64,000 bases of DNA, taken from the NCBI GenBank assembly GCA_016213205.1, contig JACRAZ010000003.1, forward strand, positions 43,729 to 107,728, in the 5' to 3' direction. Source of the DNA: Burkholderiales bacterium (GTDB lineage: Bacteria; Pseudomonadota; Gammaproteobacteria; Burkholderiales; Burkholderiaceae_C). Within the stretch, counting starts at the first letter, position 1. Each line of letters begins with the position of its first letter. A model generated the notes under the pieces. It made no database searches. It worked only from the letters and a program-made list of their open reading frames with translations, and had not been told where the DNA came from. The position numbers were made by a program, and so were the translations under genes. Shown here piece after piece: positions 1-12,932 of the stretch.

Positions 1-4241
<4,241 letters not shown>

Positions 4242-4275
4242 GAGCGTGCTCCTTCACAGATTCGGTCGAGCCGGG

Positions 4276-4304
4276 AGATTACTGCAGCGCAGCAAGCAGC
4301 TCAA
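4276..4304 (-). promoter_or_regulatory. candidate sigma-70 promoter of gltB
   Basis: On the minus strand TTGAGC (4304-4299) and TAATCT (4281-4276) are separated by exactly 17 bases and lie 35 bases upstream of the gltB start. Both hexamers match the sigma-70 consensus at 4 of 6 positions. It lies next to the inverted repeat at 4321-4373. Confidence 0.5.
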
Positions 4305-4320
4305 GGATTTTCGCAAGTGA

Positions 4321-4373
4321 TATGACCCCAATAAATAGATCGGTTCTGATTGACGCAGATAAATAGGGTCATA
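4321..4373. repeat. REP-like inverted repeat beside a RAYT gene
   Basis: Perfect 8-bp arms TATGACCC (4321-4328) and GGGTCATA (4366-4373) enclose two direct copies of ATAAATAG (4331-4338 and 4359-4366). The stretch is AT-rich compared with its surroundings. It sits between a REP-associated tyrosine transposase gene and the promoter of gltB, the place where the cognate repeat of such a transposase is often found. That it is the cognate repeat is an inference; no second copy was noticed in the window. Confidence 0.5.
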
Positions 4374-4443
4374 CCAACGTCCGACGGCTTCACCGCGGTG
4401 TCGTCCGCGTAAGCACATCCCGCGCCTGGGCGCGGCCGCGCCA

Positions 4444-5142
4444 TCACCCGCGCAGCGCAGCGCCCGGTGGCCGGCCCCGGGGCCGCGGCTGGACCGGGCG
4501 CCCTGCGGCCTGGGCCAGCTTCTGCAGGAAAGCGGGGTCACCGATGGCCCAGCCCTTGTGCATGCACCCGGACAACTCCACCCAGCGGGTTGGTGCTAGC
4601 CCCTCTTCCAGCAGACGCCGGTAGGCCTGTTCGCGTTCGAACGGCGTGTTGCCCAGACTCCAGTAGGCCGGGTTGTCCTTGACCACGGGGTCACGCAGCA
4701 GTCCGACATGGTGCCGGACACTGGACCAGGGGTGATCTGCCGCCTGACCGACGAGCCCGTCGCGCTGCGCCGCGAGGTCGACAAACAGCATGGCCTCCAG
4801 CAGGGCTGCGCCTTCCTGGACGATCGTCGCGCGGTAGCGCCCGGCCCACAGCGAACCGCTGCGGCCATGTCGCCGGTTGAAGCCCGCCACGTAGCGGCGG
4901 CCCAGTTCCTGGACCAGGCGGCTGAGGCCATCAGCGCTTTCCGGCGTGGCCAGCAGGAGCACGCGGTTGCCAAGCAGGGCGTAGGCATGCACGGCCACCC
5001 GCTGCTGGGTGGCCGCATCGCGCAGTGCGGCGGTGAAGCGGCGCGCATCCTCCTCGTCGCGCCAGAGCGGCTGCCCGTCGTGTCCGGGCAGCAGGGCCAG
5101 GTGCACGTGCCCCGGCAGCGCAAGACGGCTCAGGCGTGCCAT
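4444..5142 (-). CDS. REP-associated tyrosine transposase (Y1_Tnp / RAYT family)
   Basis: A 232-residue single-strand DNA transposase of the HUH/Y1 class, related to IS200/IS605 TnpA and usually domesticated to mobilise REP-type repeats. The metal-binding HxH motif is visible near residues 12-14 (PGHVHLALL). The expected catalytic Tyr lies near residue 88 in RRYVAGFNRRHGRSGSLW, which carries the family signature FNRRHGRSGxLWxGRYR. No IS ends or target duplications were seen. It starts 25 bp after the dgt stop in the same direction, so it may be read from the aro-dgt transcript. The Pro/Arg-rich C-terminal tail is unremarkable for the family. Confidence 0.85.
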   Translation of the reverse strand: MARLSRLALPGHVHLALLPGHDGQPLWRDEEDARRFTAALRDAATQQRVAVHAYALLGNRVLLLATPESADGLSRLVQELGRRYVAGFNRRHGRSGSLWAGRYRATIVQEGAALLEAMLFVDLAAQRDGLVGQAADHPWSSVRHHVGLLRDPVVKDNPAYWSLGNTPFEREQAYRRLLEEGLAPTRWVELSGCMHKGWAIGDPAFLQKLAQAAGRPVQPRPRGRPPGAALRG

Positions 5143-5167
5143 CCCGGTACCCTGCTCTGCACGAACT

Positions 5168-6325
5168 TCACGGCCCTTCCTGCGCCAGCAGCCCGAAGGC
5201 GTCGTGTCCGGTCAAGCGCCGATGCTCGCGCGAAGCGAAACGGTCGGTCATGCCGGCCACGTAGTCGGCCACGGCGCGAGGCAGGTCGGGACGGGTCGCA
5301 AAGTCCTCGGGCATCTCGGTGGGTGCCGCCAGGTAGGCATCGAACAGCTCGCGCACCACCGTGCGGGCCGCACCGGTGGTGCGCATCACCTGCGGATGCC
5401 GGTACAACGAACGCATCAGCACCTGCTTGAGCGCGCCGATCTCCTCGCGCATCGCCTCGCTGAACCCGATGAGCGGTGGCATCGTGCGGGCCGCTTCCGC
5501 ATCGGCGGGCGCGGCGTGTTGCAGAGCGGCCGCGCTCACGTCGATGACGTCATGCACCTGTTCGGACAGCATGCGACGGATCACCTCGAACAGCAGCCGC
5601 CGGCCCTGAAGGCCTGCGTGGTCACGCAGCGCGCTGTCCAGGTGCCGCCGCACCAGCGGCAGGGGTTCCAATTGGGACAGGCTGAGCAGGCCCGAACGAA
5701 CGCCGTCGTCGATGTCATGCGCGTTGTAGGCGATCTCGTCTGCCAGGTTGGTGAGCTGCGCCTCCAGGCTGGGCCGGGTGCCTTCCAGGAAGCGACGCGC
5801 CACCCCGCCCGGTTCGGTGGCCTCCAGCCGTTCTGCGTCGCGCCTCGAGCAGTGCTTGAGCACCCCTTCGCGGGTTTCGAAGGTCAGGTTCAGGCCGTCG
5901 AAGGCGGGATAGCGGGCCTCGAGGCTATCGATCACCCGCAGACTTTGCAGGTTATGCTCGAAGCCGCCGTGCTCGCGCATGCATTCATGCAGCGCATCCT
6001 GGCCCGCGTGGCCGAAGGGCGTGTGCCCCAGGTCGTGGGCCAGCGCAATGGCCTCGACCAGGTCCTCGTTGAGCGACAGCCCACGGGCGATGGATCGGCC
6101 GAGCTGGGCCACCTCCAGCGAGTGGGTGAGCCGGGTGCGGAACAGGTCGCCTTCGTGGTTGATGAAGACCTGGGTCTTGTAGACCAGGCGCCGGAACGCG
6201 GTGCTGTGCACGATGCGATCGCGGTCGCGCTGGAAGTCGTCACGCAGGCGCACCGGCGATTCAGCGTGCCGCCGGCCCCGCGTGCGTGCGGGGTGGCTCG
6301 CATACGGTGCCAGGTTCGTGGCCAT
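5168..6325 (-). CDS. dgt: dGTP triphosphohydrolase-like protein (HD superfamily)
   Basis: A 385-residue dNTPase that would cleave dGTP or other dNTPs to deoxynucleoside and triphosphate. The HD metal site is seen as RLTHSLEV, then AHDLGHTPFGHAG, then LADEIAYNAHDIDDG in the usual order. The start at 6325 (MATNLAPYA) is four bases after the aroB stop, so translation is probably coupled; an in-frame start ten codons upstream would overlap aroB. The N-terminal RRHAES-x-RDDFQRDRDRI stretch is typical of the bacterial Dgt-like group. Substrate preference cannot be read from the sequence. Confidence 0.93.
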   Translation of the reverse strand: MATNLAPYASHPARTRGRRHAESPVRLRDDFQRDRDRIVHSTAFRRLVYKTQVFINHEGDLFRTRLTHSLEVAQLGRSIARGLSLNEDLVEAIALAHDLGHTPFGHAGQDALHECMREHGGFEHNLQSLRVIDSLEARYPAFDGLNLTFETREGVLKHCSRRDAERLEATEPGGVARRFLEGTRPSLEAQLTNLADEIAYNAHDIDDGVRSGLLSLSQLEPLPLVRRHLDSALRDHAGLQGRRLLFEVIRRMLSEQVHDVIDVSAAALQHAAPADAEAARTMPPLIGFSEAMREEIGALKQVLMRSLYRHPQVMRTTGAARTVVRELFDAYLAAPTEMPEDFATRPDLPRAVADYVAGMTDRFASREHRRLTGHDAFGLLAQEGP

Positions 6326-6329
6326 GGTT

Positions 6330-7436
6330 TCAGGCTCGGGCCGTGTGGGCGGCAATGACCTCCAGCACCCACTCGTCCGGTGCGCCGCGCATCACCGCGC
6401 GGCCCATGCCGTCGATCAGCACAAAGCGGATCTCTCCGGCTTCGGCCTTCTTGTCCACCCGCATCAGCTCCAGCCATCGCGCTTCGGGCATGGCCGGCGC
6501 CCGCACCGGCAGGCCGGCACGCTCGATCAGCCGCGTGAGCCGCCGCACGAAGGCATCTTCGACCAACCCGCAGCGCTGCGACAGCGCCGCGGCGAGCACC
6601 ATGCCGCAGCCCACTGCCTCCCCATGCAGCCATTGGCCGTAGCCCAGGCCTGACTCGATCGCGTGGCCGAAGGTGTGGCCGAAGTTCAGGATCGCGCGCA
6701 GTCCGCTCTCGCGTTCGTCCTGGCCCACGACCCATGCCTTGATCTCGCAAGAGCGCCGCACCGCGTGTGCAAGGGCGTCTCCCTCCTGTGCAAGGAGCTC
6801 GTCGACGTGCGCCTCGATCCAGTCGAGGAAGGCCGCATCCGCGATCGGCCCGTACTTGATCACTTCCGCCAGGCCCGCCGAGAGCTCGCGCGCGGGCAGG
6901 GTGCGCAACAGCGAAAGGTCGCAGATCACCCGCGCCGGTTGGTAGAACGCGCCGATCATGTTCTTGCCCAGCGGGTGGTTGATGGCAGTCTTGCCACCAA
7001 CCGACGAATCCACCTGCGCCAGCAGTGTGGTGGGTACCTGCACGAAGGGCACGCCCCGCATGTAGCAGGCCGCCGCAAAGCCCGCCATGTCGCCGACCAC
7101 CCCACCCCCCAGCGCATAGAGCACGGTCTTCCGGTCGCAACCCGCACCGAGCAAGGCGTCGAAGATCAGGTTCAGGGTCACCCAGTCCTTGTGGGCTTCG
7201 CCATCCGGCAGTTGGACCTGCAGCACGCGGCGATGGTGCCGCGCGAGCATGGCCGACAACTGCGCGGCATACAGGGGGCCGACCGTCGTGTTGGTGACGA
7301 TCAGAGCGTCCGCGGACGCTGGCAATCCCGACCAGGAGGCCTCATCGGACAGCAGGTTCTGGCCGATCAGGATGTCGTAGCTGCGCTCGTCCAGAGCGAT
7401 CGGCACGCGTTGCGGCGACGAAGGTGGCTTGCTCAT
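6330..7436 (-). CDS. aroB: 3-dehydroquinate synthase
   Basis: Second step of the shikimate pathway: DAHP to 3-dehydroquinate, NAD- and metal-dependent, cytoplasmic. At 368 residues it has normal length. The NAD-binding [13 protein letters not shown] loop is visible, as are the metal ligands in HGEAVGCGM and [12 protein letters not shown] chose the ATG at 7436 ([11 protein letters not shown]) because family similarity begins at [15 protein letters not shown]; an in-frame start 32 codons upstream adds a non-conserved tail. It is followed at four bases by dgt and preceded by aroK, the usual betaproteobacterial order. Confidence 0.97.
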   Translation of the reverse strand: MSKPPSSPQRVPIALDERSYDILIGQNLLSDEASWSGLPASADALIVTNTTVGPLYAAQLSAMLARHHRRVLQVQLPDGEAHKDWVTLNLIFDALLGAGCDRKTVLYALGGGVVGDMAGFAAACYMRGVPFVQVPTTLLAQVDSSVGGKTAINHPLGKNMIGAFYQPARVICDLSLLRTLPARELSAGLAEVIKYGPIADAAFLDWIEAHVDELLAQEGDALAHAVRRSCEIKAWVVGQDERESGLRAILNFGHTFGHAIESGLGYGQWLHGEAVGCGMVLAAALSQRCGLVEDAFVRRLTRLIERAGLPVRAPAMPEARWLELMRVDKKAEAGEIRFVLIDGMGRAVMRGAPDEWVLEVIAAHTARA

Positions 7437-7565
7437 GGCTGCAAGTGTAGGCGGCAGGCCGGGTGCCACCGCGGCTGGGAACCGCTGGGCAAGCGCGCGC
7501 TGCTCGGGCAGGCGGCCCTCGCTCGTGGCCATGACCGCCGGTCTGGGCCTGGGCCAGGCCTGCGC

Positions 7566-8135
7566 TCAGCTGAGCGGCGGCAGTATGCGGCCGACCGTGG
7601 CGGGCACTTGCTGCGGGTCGATCACACCCGCAAGCTCGAGTTGCATCAGGATCATGTTGGTCAAGGTCGAGACCGTCGGCCGGCCGGTCTCGATCACGAA
7701 CTGAGCGGCCTCGCGGTACAGCGGATCACGTTCGCGGTAGAGCTCACGCAGCTTGCGCAGCGGATCGGCCACCTGGAGCAGGGGCCGCTGTGTGTCGTGC
7801 TTGAGGCGGCGCGCCAGCTCTTCGGGTGTGGATCGCAGGTAGATCACGTGGCTGCACGCCGACAGGCACTGCCGGTTGGCGGGCCGCAGCACGGCCCCGC
7901 CGCCGGTGGCTATCACGGTGTCTTCGCGATCACAAAGCTCCGCGATCACTTGCTGCTCGAGGTCGCGGAACGCAGCCTCACCGTGCTGCTCGAAGTACAG
8001 CCGGATCGGCATGCCGATCCGATGCTCGATCTCTGCGTCCGAATCGATCAGGCGCCAGCCCAGTTGCCTGGCCAGCTGGCGCCCGACGGTGGACTTGCCG
8101 CTGCCCGGCATGCCCACCAGTGAAATCGGCTTCAC
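7566..8135 (-). CDS. aroK: shikimate kinase
   Basis: Phosphorylates shikimate at the 3-hydroxyl using ATP; 189 residues. The Walker A loop is GMPGSGKST near residues 8-16. Substrate-binding residues are seen in DSDAEIE and in the GGGAVLR loop, and the lid arginine lies in QRPLL. The start is the GTG at 8135, which begins VKPISLVGMPG. It lies four bases past the stop of the upstream lipoprotein gene and has no good Shine-Dalgarno of its own, which suggests translational coupling. A 129-bp gap separates it from aroB. Confidence 0.95.
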   Translation of the reverse strand: MKPISLVGMPGSGKSTVGRQLARQLGWRLIDSDAEIEHRIGMPIRLYFEQHGEAAFRDLEQQVIAELCDREDTVIATGGGAVLRPANRQCLSACSHVIYLRSTPEELARRLKHDTQRPLLQVADPLRKLRELYRERDPLYREAAQFVIETGRPTVSTLTNMILMQLELAGVIDPQQVPATVGRILPPLS

Positions 8136-8139
8136 ACGA

Positions 8140-10161
8140 TCAGTTTCGATTGGTGCAGAGTGATGCCGCCTGCCGCGTCGAACCTGGTTCTGACACTGGG
8201 ATCCTCGGACTCGTCTGAGTGCCGTAGGGGCTGGTGACAAAGGGCGGAACCTCGTCGAGCTTGTTCACCTGCGACGCCAGCACCTCCAACAGCCCGAAGT
8301 AGTCGGCACGGCCTTCGGATCCAGCGACGCCAGACGCCGAGACAACGAGGTTGAAGTTCACCCATGACCCGATGTTCTGCGGGTATTCCAGCCGCAACAC
8401 GATCGAGCCACTCGTGTTGGTCTTGTTGGAGCCCTCGAACGACAGCGCGACGTCGGCCTTGCGGGGCTCGAGCGCCGGCCGACCTGCGGGCTGGTTGAAG
8501 CTGCCGTTCGCATCTTCACTCTGGCCATTGCTGAAGACTTCGGCCACGCCGTTCCGGTTCACGTCCTCGTTGTCGCAAGTCACCGTGGGGCGCTGCTCCC
8601 AGCGCACCGTGCCGCGCACCCACTCGCCCTTGACGTAGGAAAGCAGGTCGACCGAGGCACTCACCTGCACGTCGGCCGCGGCCAGGCCGGCGGAATCGAC
8701 CACCTGGACCACATAGCGCTTGACGAACTTGAGCCCGGTGTCGTCGATGCCGATCAGGTTGTTCGTGCCGATCGAGACCGACAGCGAATCCGCGATCACC
8801 GTGAGCGTCGTCTTGGTTTCGTTCGGGCAGGTGTTGGCCGGGAATTCCCGCTTGTCCCAGCAGGCGCGAACGGTGACGCCGTCGGTCGGGCTGAACCGTG
8901 AGCCCGGGACGTAGGACGTGGTCGCGATGCCGGCGGCGTCGGTGTAGACCATGGTGTTGCCGGCGGTGAACGTGCCACCGATCGACTGCTTGTCGCCATC
9001 GAGGTCGAAGCGCACGCGCAGGTTCGGCACCGGCTTGTTCTCTGCCGACAGGAACAACGCGCGGATCGTCGTCTGGTTGTTGGTGGTAGGCGTGTTCACC
9101 GGCACGACGCTGGGATTGGCCGACACCGAGGCAGACTGCACGTCTGCGGTCACCTCCGGGATCGACCCGGTGGAGAGCACCGTCACCGTGACGAGCTTCT
9201 CGACGCCCAGCGCCGAAGCACGGATCGACAGGTCGCCTGATGCGGTCGGAGCGGTATAGGAATACTCGTAGTCACCATTGGCATCCGAGGTGCCGGTGGT
9301 CTGCACACCGCCAGGACCGGTGACAACGATCGGCTTGCCGGTGATCGCGTTGCCGTTCACGTCGGTCAGCCGGTACTGCACCTTGCCGGCCTGGCCCGGG
9401 TTCACCACCGCTGGCAGAAGGGTGGCGCGAATCTGAGCGCCGATGACCTGAACGCTCAACTTCTTGGTGATCGTGCCGCTCATCGCCGTGACCGTGATCA
9501 CGCGGTTCGAACGGTCGTCGCCGATGCCCACCGCCGCGGTGACCTTGCCATCAGCGTCGGTCGCATTCGCCGCCACCTTCACCGTACCACCCTGATCCAC
9601 CGCGAAGCTGACCGGGATGCCAGCCACGGTATTGCGATTGGCATCCACTGCCGTGACGGTGGCCGTCACCGTTTGCGTGCCGGAGTTCGGCAAGGTGGCC
9701 GACGACAGCGACATGGTCAGGTCAGCCGCCTTGGGTGTGCCTCCCCCGGAGCCGGCCTCGTTCACCTGGATCTCGGCCGTGCGCACGATGCCGTTGGCGC
9801 TGGCGGTGACCGTGATCTTGCGCAGACTGCGGTCGGCGCCGATGCCCACCGTCCCCGTCAGCTTGCCATCGCTGCCGGTCTTCTTGTCCAGCACCTCGAT
9901 GGTCGCGTTCGCGTCGACAGAAAGTGTGACCGTCACATTGGGCACGGCATTGCGGTTGGCATCGACCGCGGTGACCGTTGCCGTCACGGTCTGGGTGCCC
10001 GAGTTCTGCAGGGTTGCAGACGACAGCACCAGTGCCAGGTCGGCCACCGCCGGCGACGGCGCGGGCCCCACAACCGGCGTACCGGCATCGCTGCCACCAC
10101 CACCACATGCAGCCACGAGGGCGGTCGCCAGGCCGGCGACAAAGACGCGCCACGAGATCAT
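8140..10161 (-). CDS. lipoprotein with tandem bacterial Ig-like (Big_1/invasin-type) domains
   Basis: A 673-residue secreted lipoprotein. The signal peptide ends in a lipobox (LVAAC at about residues 15-19) followed by a Gly/Ser linker. Residues 40-135 and 146-240 are two closely related Ig-like domains carrying the TVTATVTAVDANRN motif typical of invasin/intimin-type repeats. More beta-rich modules follow (about 245-330 and 345-460), then a C-terminal region with several Asn/Asp-rich loops that I do not recognise. It sits between pilQ and aroK, 42 bp after pilQ, in a position otherwise held by core pilus genes. A surface adhesin or a pilus-associated envelope role is plausible but only inferred. 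Confidence 0.75.
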   Translation of the reverse strand: MISWRVFVAGLATALVAACGGGGSDAGTPVVGPAPSPAVADLALVLSSATLQNSGTQTVTATVTAVDANRNAVPNVTVTLSVDANATIEVLDKKTGSDGKLTGTVGIGADRSLRKITVTASANGIVRTAEIQVNEAGSGGGTPKAADLTMSLSSATLPNSGTQTVTATVTAVDANRNTVAGIPVSFAVDQGGTVKVAANATDADGKVTAAVGIGDDRSNRVITVTAMSGTITKKLSVQVIGAQIRATLLPAVVNPGQAGKVQYRLTDVNGNAITGKPIVVTGPGGVQTTGTSDANGDYEYSYTAPTASGDLSIRASALGVEKLVTVTVLSTGSIPEVTADVQSASVSANPSVVPVNTPTTNNQTTIRALFLSAENKPVPNLRVRFDLDGDKQSIGGTFTAGNTMVYTDAAGIATTSYVPGSRFSPTDGVTVRACWDKREFPANTCPNETKTTLTVIADSLSVSIGTNNLIGIDDTGLKFVKRYVVQVVDSAGLAAADVQVSASVDLLSYVKGEWVRGTVRWEQRPTVTCDNEDVNRNGVAEVFSNGQSEDANGSFNQPAGRPALEPRKADVALSFEGSNKTNTSGSIVLRLEYPQNIGSWVNFNLVVSASGVAGSEGRADYFGLLEVLASQVNKLDEVPPFVTSPYGTQTSPRIPVSEPGSTRQAASLCTNRN
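9627..10027 (-). repeat. internal gene repeat encoding duplicated Ig-like domains
   Basis: The segments around 9627-9710 and 9944-10027 encode nearly the same residues (SSATLxNSGTQTVTATVTAVDANRN) and are clearly similar at the DNA level, though diverged at third positions. This is an intragenic duplication and a possible site for in-frame recombination that would change domain number. Confidence 0.6.
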
Positions 10162-10203
10162 GCGCTTCGCTCCTTGAATACTTTGGTCAGCATCGCTGTC
10201 GGC

Positions 10204-12393
10204 TCATCGGGCCGCAGCGCGTTCGGTCACGATCTTGGGCGTGATGAAGATCAGCAGTTCGGTCTTGTTCGAGACCTTCGATGTGCTGCGGAACAGGTGA
10301 CCGAGCACCGGCACGTCACCCAGCAGCGGCACCTTGGTGACGTCGTTGCGTTCGTTCTGGGTGAAGATGCCGCCGATCACCACCGTGCCGCCGTTCTCGA
10401 CCAGCACTTGTGTCTTGGCATGCTTGGTATCGATCGCAAAGCCCGCCGAGGTGGAGCGGCCCACACTGTCCTTGTTGACATCGACATCCAGGATCACCGC
10501 GCCCTCCGGTGTGATCTGGGGTGTCACTTCGAGCTTCAGGTTGGCTTTGCGGAACTGGATCGACGTGGCGCCGCTGGAGGTGGCCACCTGGTACGGCAGT
10601 TCTTCACCCTGTTCGATGATCGCCTTCACCTGGTCGGCCGTGATGACACGGGGGCTCGAGATGATCTTGCCCTTGCCGTCGGCCTCCAGGGCCGAGAGTT
10701 CGAGGTTCAGGAATCGATTGGCCGCAGGGCTGAACAAGGACAAGGCGAAGTTCGCCACCGAAGCGGTGCTGCCGATGGCGTTGCCCAGCGCCGGCAGGTT
10801 GACCATCTGCGAATCCGGCACATAGCTGGTGCTCGTGTTCGGCGTCTGCAGGGTCTGCACACCCACGTTGGAGTAGTTGCCACCGATCGTCACGTAGTTG
10901 CTGCCACCCACGTTGAAGCCCGGAATGCCGCCCGCCAGGCCACGCAGGTCGGTGGTGCCCAGCTTCACACCCAAGGCGCGCCCGAACTTGTCGTCGGCTT
11001 CGACGATTCGGGCTTCGATCAGCACCTGGCGCACCGGGATGTCGATCTTTGCGATCAGTGCCTGGATCTCTTCCAGCTTCGACGGAATGTCGGTGACGAA
11101 CAGCTGGTTGGTGCGCGACTCGAACATCACGCTGCCACGCGCCGTGAGCACCCGCGTGGCCGAACTGCCGGACGAGGCGGCGCTGCCGCCACTGGAGGTC
11201 TGTGTCTGCCCGGTCAGGCCCTTGGCCACTTCCTCGGCCTTGGTGTAGTTCAGCTGGAACGCCTGGGTGCGCAGCGGCTCAAGGTCGGCGATCTTCTTCT
11301 TGGCTTCGAGCTCCACCTGCTCCTTGGTGGCCAGTTCGTCCTTGGGCGCGATCCACAGCACATTGCCGGTCTTGCGCACGCCCAGGCCCTTGCTCTGCAT
11401 GATGATGTCCAGCGCCTGATCCCAGGGCACGTCCTTCAGGCGCAGGGTGACGTTGCCGTTCACCGTGTCACTGGTCACCACATTGAAGTTGGTGAAGTCG
11501 GCGATCACCTGCAGCAGCGCGCGCACTTCGATGTTCTGGAAGTTCAGCGACAGTTTCTCGCCTGCATAGCCCGGCCCCTGTGTCAGCTTGTTCGGGTCGA
11601 CCTTCATCGGACGAACCTCGAGCACGAACTGGTTGTCGCTCTGGTAGGCGCTGTGCTCCCATGCCCCGCGCGGCTCAACCACCATGCGCACGCGGTCACC
11701 ACTCTGGAAGGTCGAGATGCTCTGCACCGGTGTGCCGAAATCGGTGACGTCCAGCCGGCGGCGGAGGTTCTCGGGCAGGCTCGACCGCAGGAACTCGACC
11801 ACCAGGCTTTGCCCCTGCTGGCGAATGTCGACCCCGACCTGCGTGCTCGCCAACGCGACGAGCACGCGGCCTGCACCTTCCGGGCCACGCCGGAAGTCGA
11901 TGTCACGCAGGGCCAGCTGGTCCTTGTTCTGGCTCGATGCAAAGTGCACCGGCTCGTTGGGCGCGGCCGCCATCGCCGGACCCGCCGAGGGCTCGACCAC
12001 CAGCACCAGGGCCTTGCCCTGCAACTCGGCGCGATAGTTCGCTGCCTGACGCAGGTTGAGCACCAGGCGCGTCCGTTCGCCGGCCTGTGCGATGTTCAAG
12101 GAACGCAGGTTGCCCTGGTTCACCTCGACCGCGGACTTGCCCATCGCATTGGCAACGCCGGGCAGATCGATCGCGATGCGCGGCGGTGTCTGCACCGAGA
12201 AACCGGTGGGCACCGCGGCCAGCGGCTCGCTCAGTTCCACGCGCACGACCTCGGCACCGGCTTGCTGCGTCGTGGTGATGGACTGGATCGCGTTCTGCGC
12301 CATTGCGACCCATGGCGTCAACGCCACCATCGCCAGCGCAATCATCCTGACGCACCACTTCGGCATGTTGCGGTTCTCCTGCTTCTGATTCAT
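10204..12393 (-). CDS. pilQ: type IV pilus secretin PilQ
   Basis: The 729-residue outer-membrane secretin through which the type IV pilus exits. A signal peptide (MPKWCVRMIALAMVALTPWV then AMAQ) is followed by AMIN domains (about 33-130 and 160-245) that bind peptidoglycan, a STN/secretin N0 domain near 275-340, an N1 domain and the C-terminal secretin domain. The VPLLGDVPVLGHLFRS signature lies near the end. The ATG at 12393 overlaps the pilP stop by four bases (ATGA). Last gene of pilMNOPQ, followed by the Ig-repeat lipoprotein. Confidence 0.97.
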   Translation of the reverse strand: MNQKQENRNMPKWCVRMIALAMVALTPWVAMAQNAIQSITTTQQAGAEVVRVELSEPLAAVPTGFSVQTPPRIAIDLPGVANAMGKSAVEVNQGNLRSLNIAQAGERTRLVLNLRQAANYRAELQGKALVLVVEPSAGPAMAAAPNEPVHFASSQNKDQLALRDIDFRRGPEGAGRVLVALASTQVGVDIRQQGQSLVVEFLRSSLPENLRRRLDVTDFGTPVQSISTFQSGDRVRMVVEPRGAWEHSAYQSDNQFVLEVRPMKVDPNKLTQGPGYAGEKLSLNFQNIEVRALLQVIADFTNFNVVTSDTVNGNVTLRLKDVPWDQALDIIMQSKGLGVRKTGNVLWIAPKDELATKEQVELEAKKKIADLEPLRTQAFQLNYTKAEEVAKGLTGQTQTSSGGSAASSGSSATRVLTARGSVMFESRTNQLFVTDIPSKLEEIQALIAKIDIPVRQVLIEARIVEADDKFGRALGVKLGTTDLRGLAGGIPGFNVGGSNYVTIGGNYSNVGVQTLQTPNTSTSYVPDSQMVNLPALGNAIGSTASVANFALSLFSPAANRFLNLELSALEADGKGKIISSPRVITADQVKAIIEQGEELPYQVATSSGATSIQFRKANLKLEVTPQITPEGAVILDVDVNKDSVGRSTSAGFAIDTKHAKTQVLVENGGTVVIGGIFTQNERNDVTKVPLLGDVPVLGHLFRSTSKVSNKTELLIFITPKIVTERAAAR

Positions 12394-12932
12394 CGCGCCT
12401 TCTCCTGCAGCTGGAGCGTGCTGGTGCGTTCGATCCATTCACCAGCCGCGTCCTGCACGATCTCGCGCAGGGCCACCTCGGTCTCGGTGATTCGGGTGAT
12501 CTTTCCGAAATTCTGGCCAAGGTAGTCGCCCACCTTGACCTGGTACAGCAGGCTGTCAACCTTCAGCAGCGCATACTGCCGGCCGGACTTGGGTTCGATC
12601 AGGCTGCCCACCATGGTCATGCCATCGGTGGGGTATTGCTCCAGCGCTTCCTTGCGGCGGCTCATCTCCGCGGCCAGCAGCGAATTGGGCTGCCGCGCTT
12701 CCTGTTTCAGTGCCACCGTGAGCTTCTGGATACTGAACGGGTCGACCGCCTGTCCACCGTTGTAAGGCGCCGCCTCGAACTTCTTCGGTGCCGTCAAGGG
12801 TTGAACGCTGGGCCTGACCGACCGCTTCTGCTGGTCCATCCAGACCGTCAGTTCGTCCTGGTCGGCTGCGCAGCCTGCCATGGCGCCCAGGGCGCACAGC
12901 AGCCACCATCGATTGCTGGACCTGGGCATCAT
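12390..12932 (-). CDS. pilP: type IV pilus assembly lipoprotein PilP
   Basis: A 180-residue inner-membrane lipoprotein that links the PilN/PilO dimer to the PilQ secretin. The lipobox is GAMAGC at residues 16-21. The C-terminal beta domain (GMTMVGSLIEPKSGRQYALL...VGDYLGQNFGKI) is the conserved PilP fold. It overlaps pilO upstream and pilQ downstream by four bases each. A second ATG one codon later is an equally possible start. Confidence 0.96.
   Translation of the reverse strand: MMPRSSNRWWLLCALGAMAGCAADQDELTVWMDQQKRSVRPSVQPLTAPKKFEAAPYNGGQAVDPFSIQKLTVALKQEARQPNSLLAAEMSRRKEALEQYPTDGMTMVGSLIEPKSGRQYALLKVDSLLYQVKVGDYLGQNFGKITRITETEVALREIVQDAAGEWIERTSTLQLQEKAR

Noticed and set aside
4254..4541. 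A 95-codon minus-strand frame across the inverted repeat and transposase end
   Set aside because: Overlaps the transposase 3' end in another frame and the gltB promoter; no family features.
9673..12525. A 950-codon plus-strand frame opposite pilQ and the Ig-repeat gene
   Set aside because: Shadow of strong minus-strand genes; no domain or start signal, and His/Gln/Arg-rich composition.
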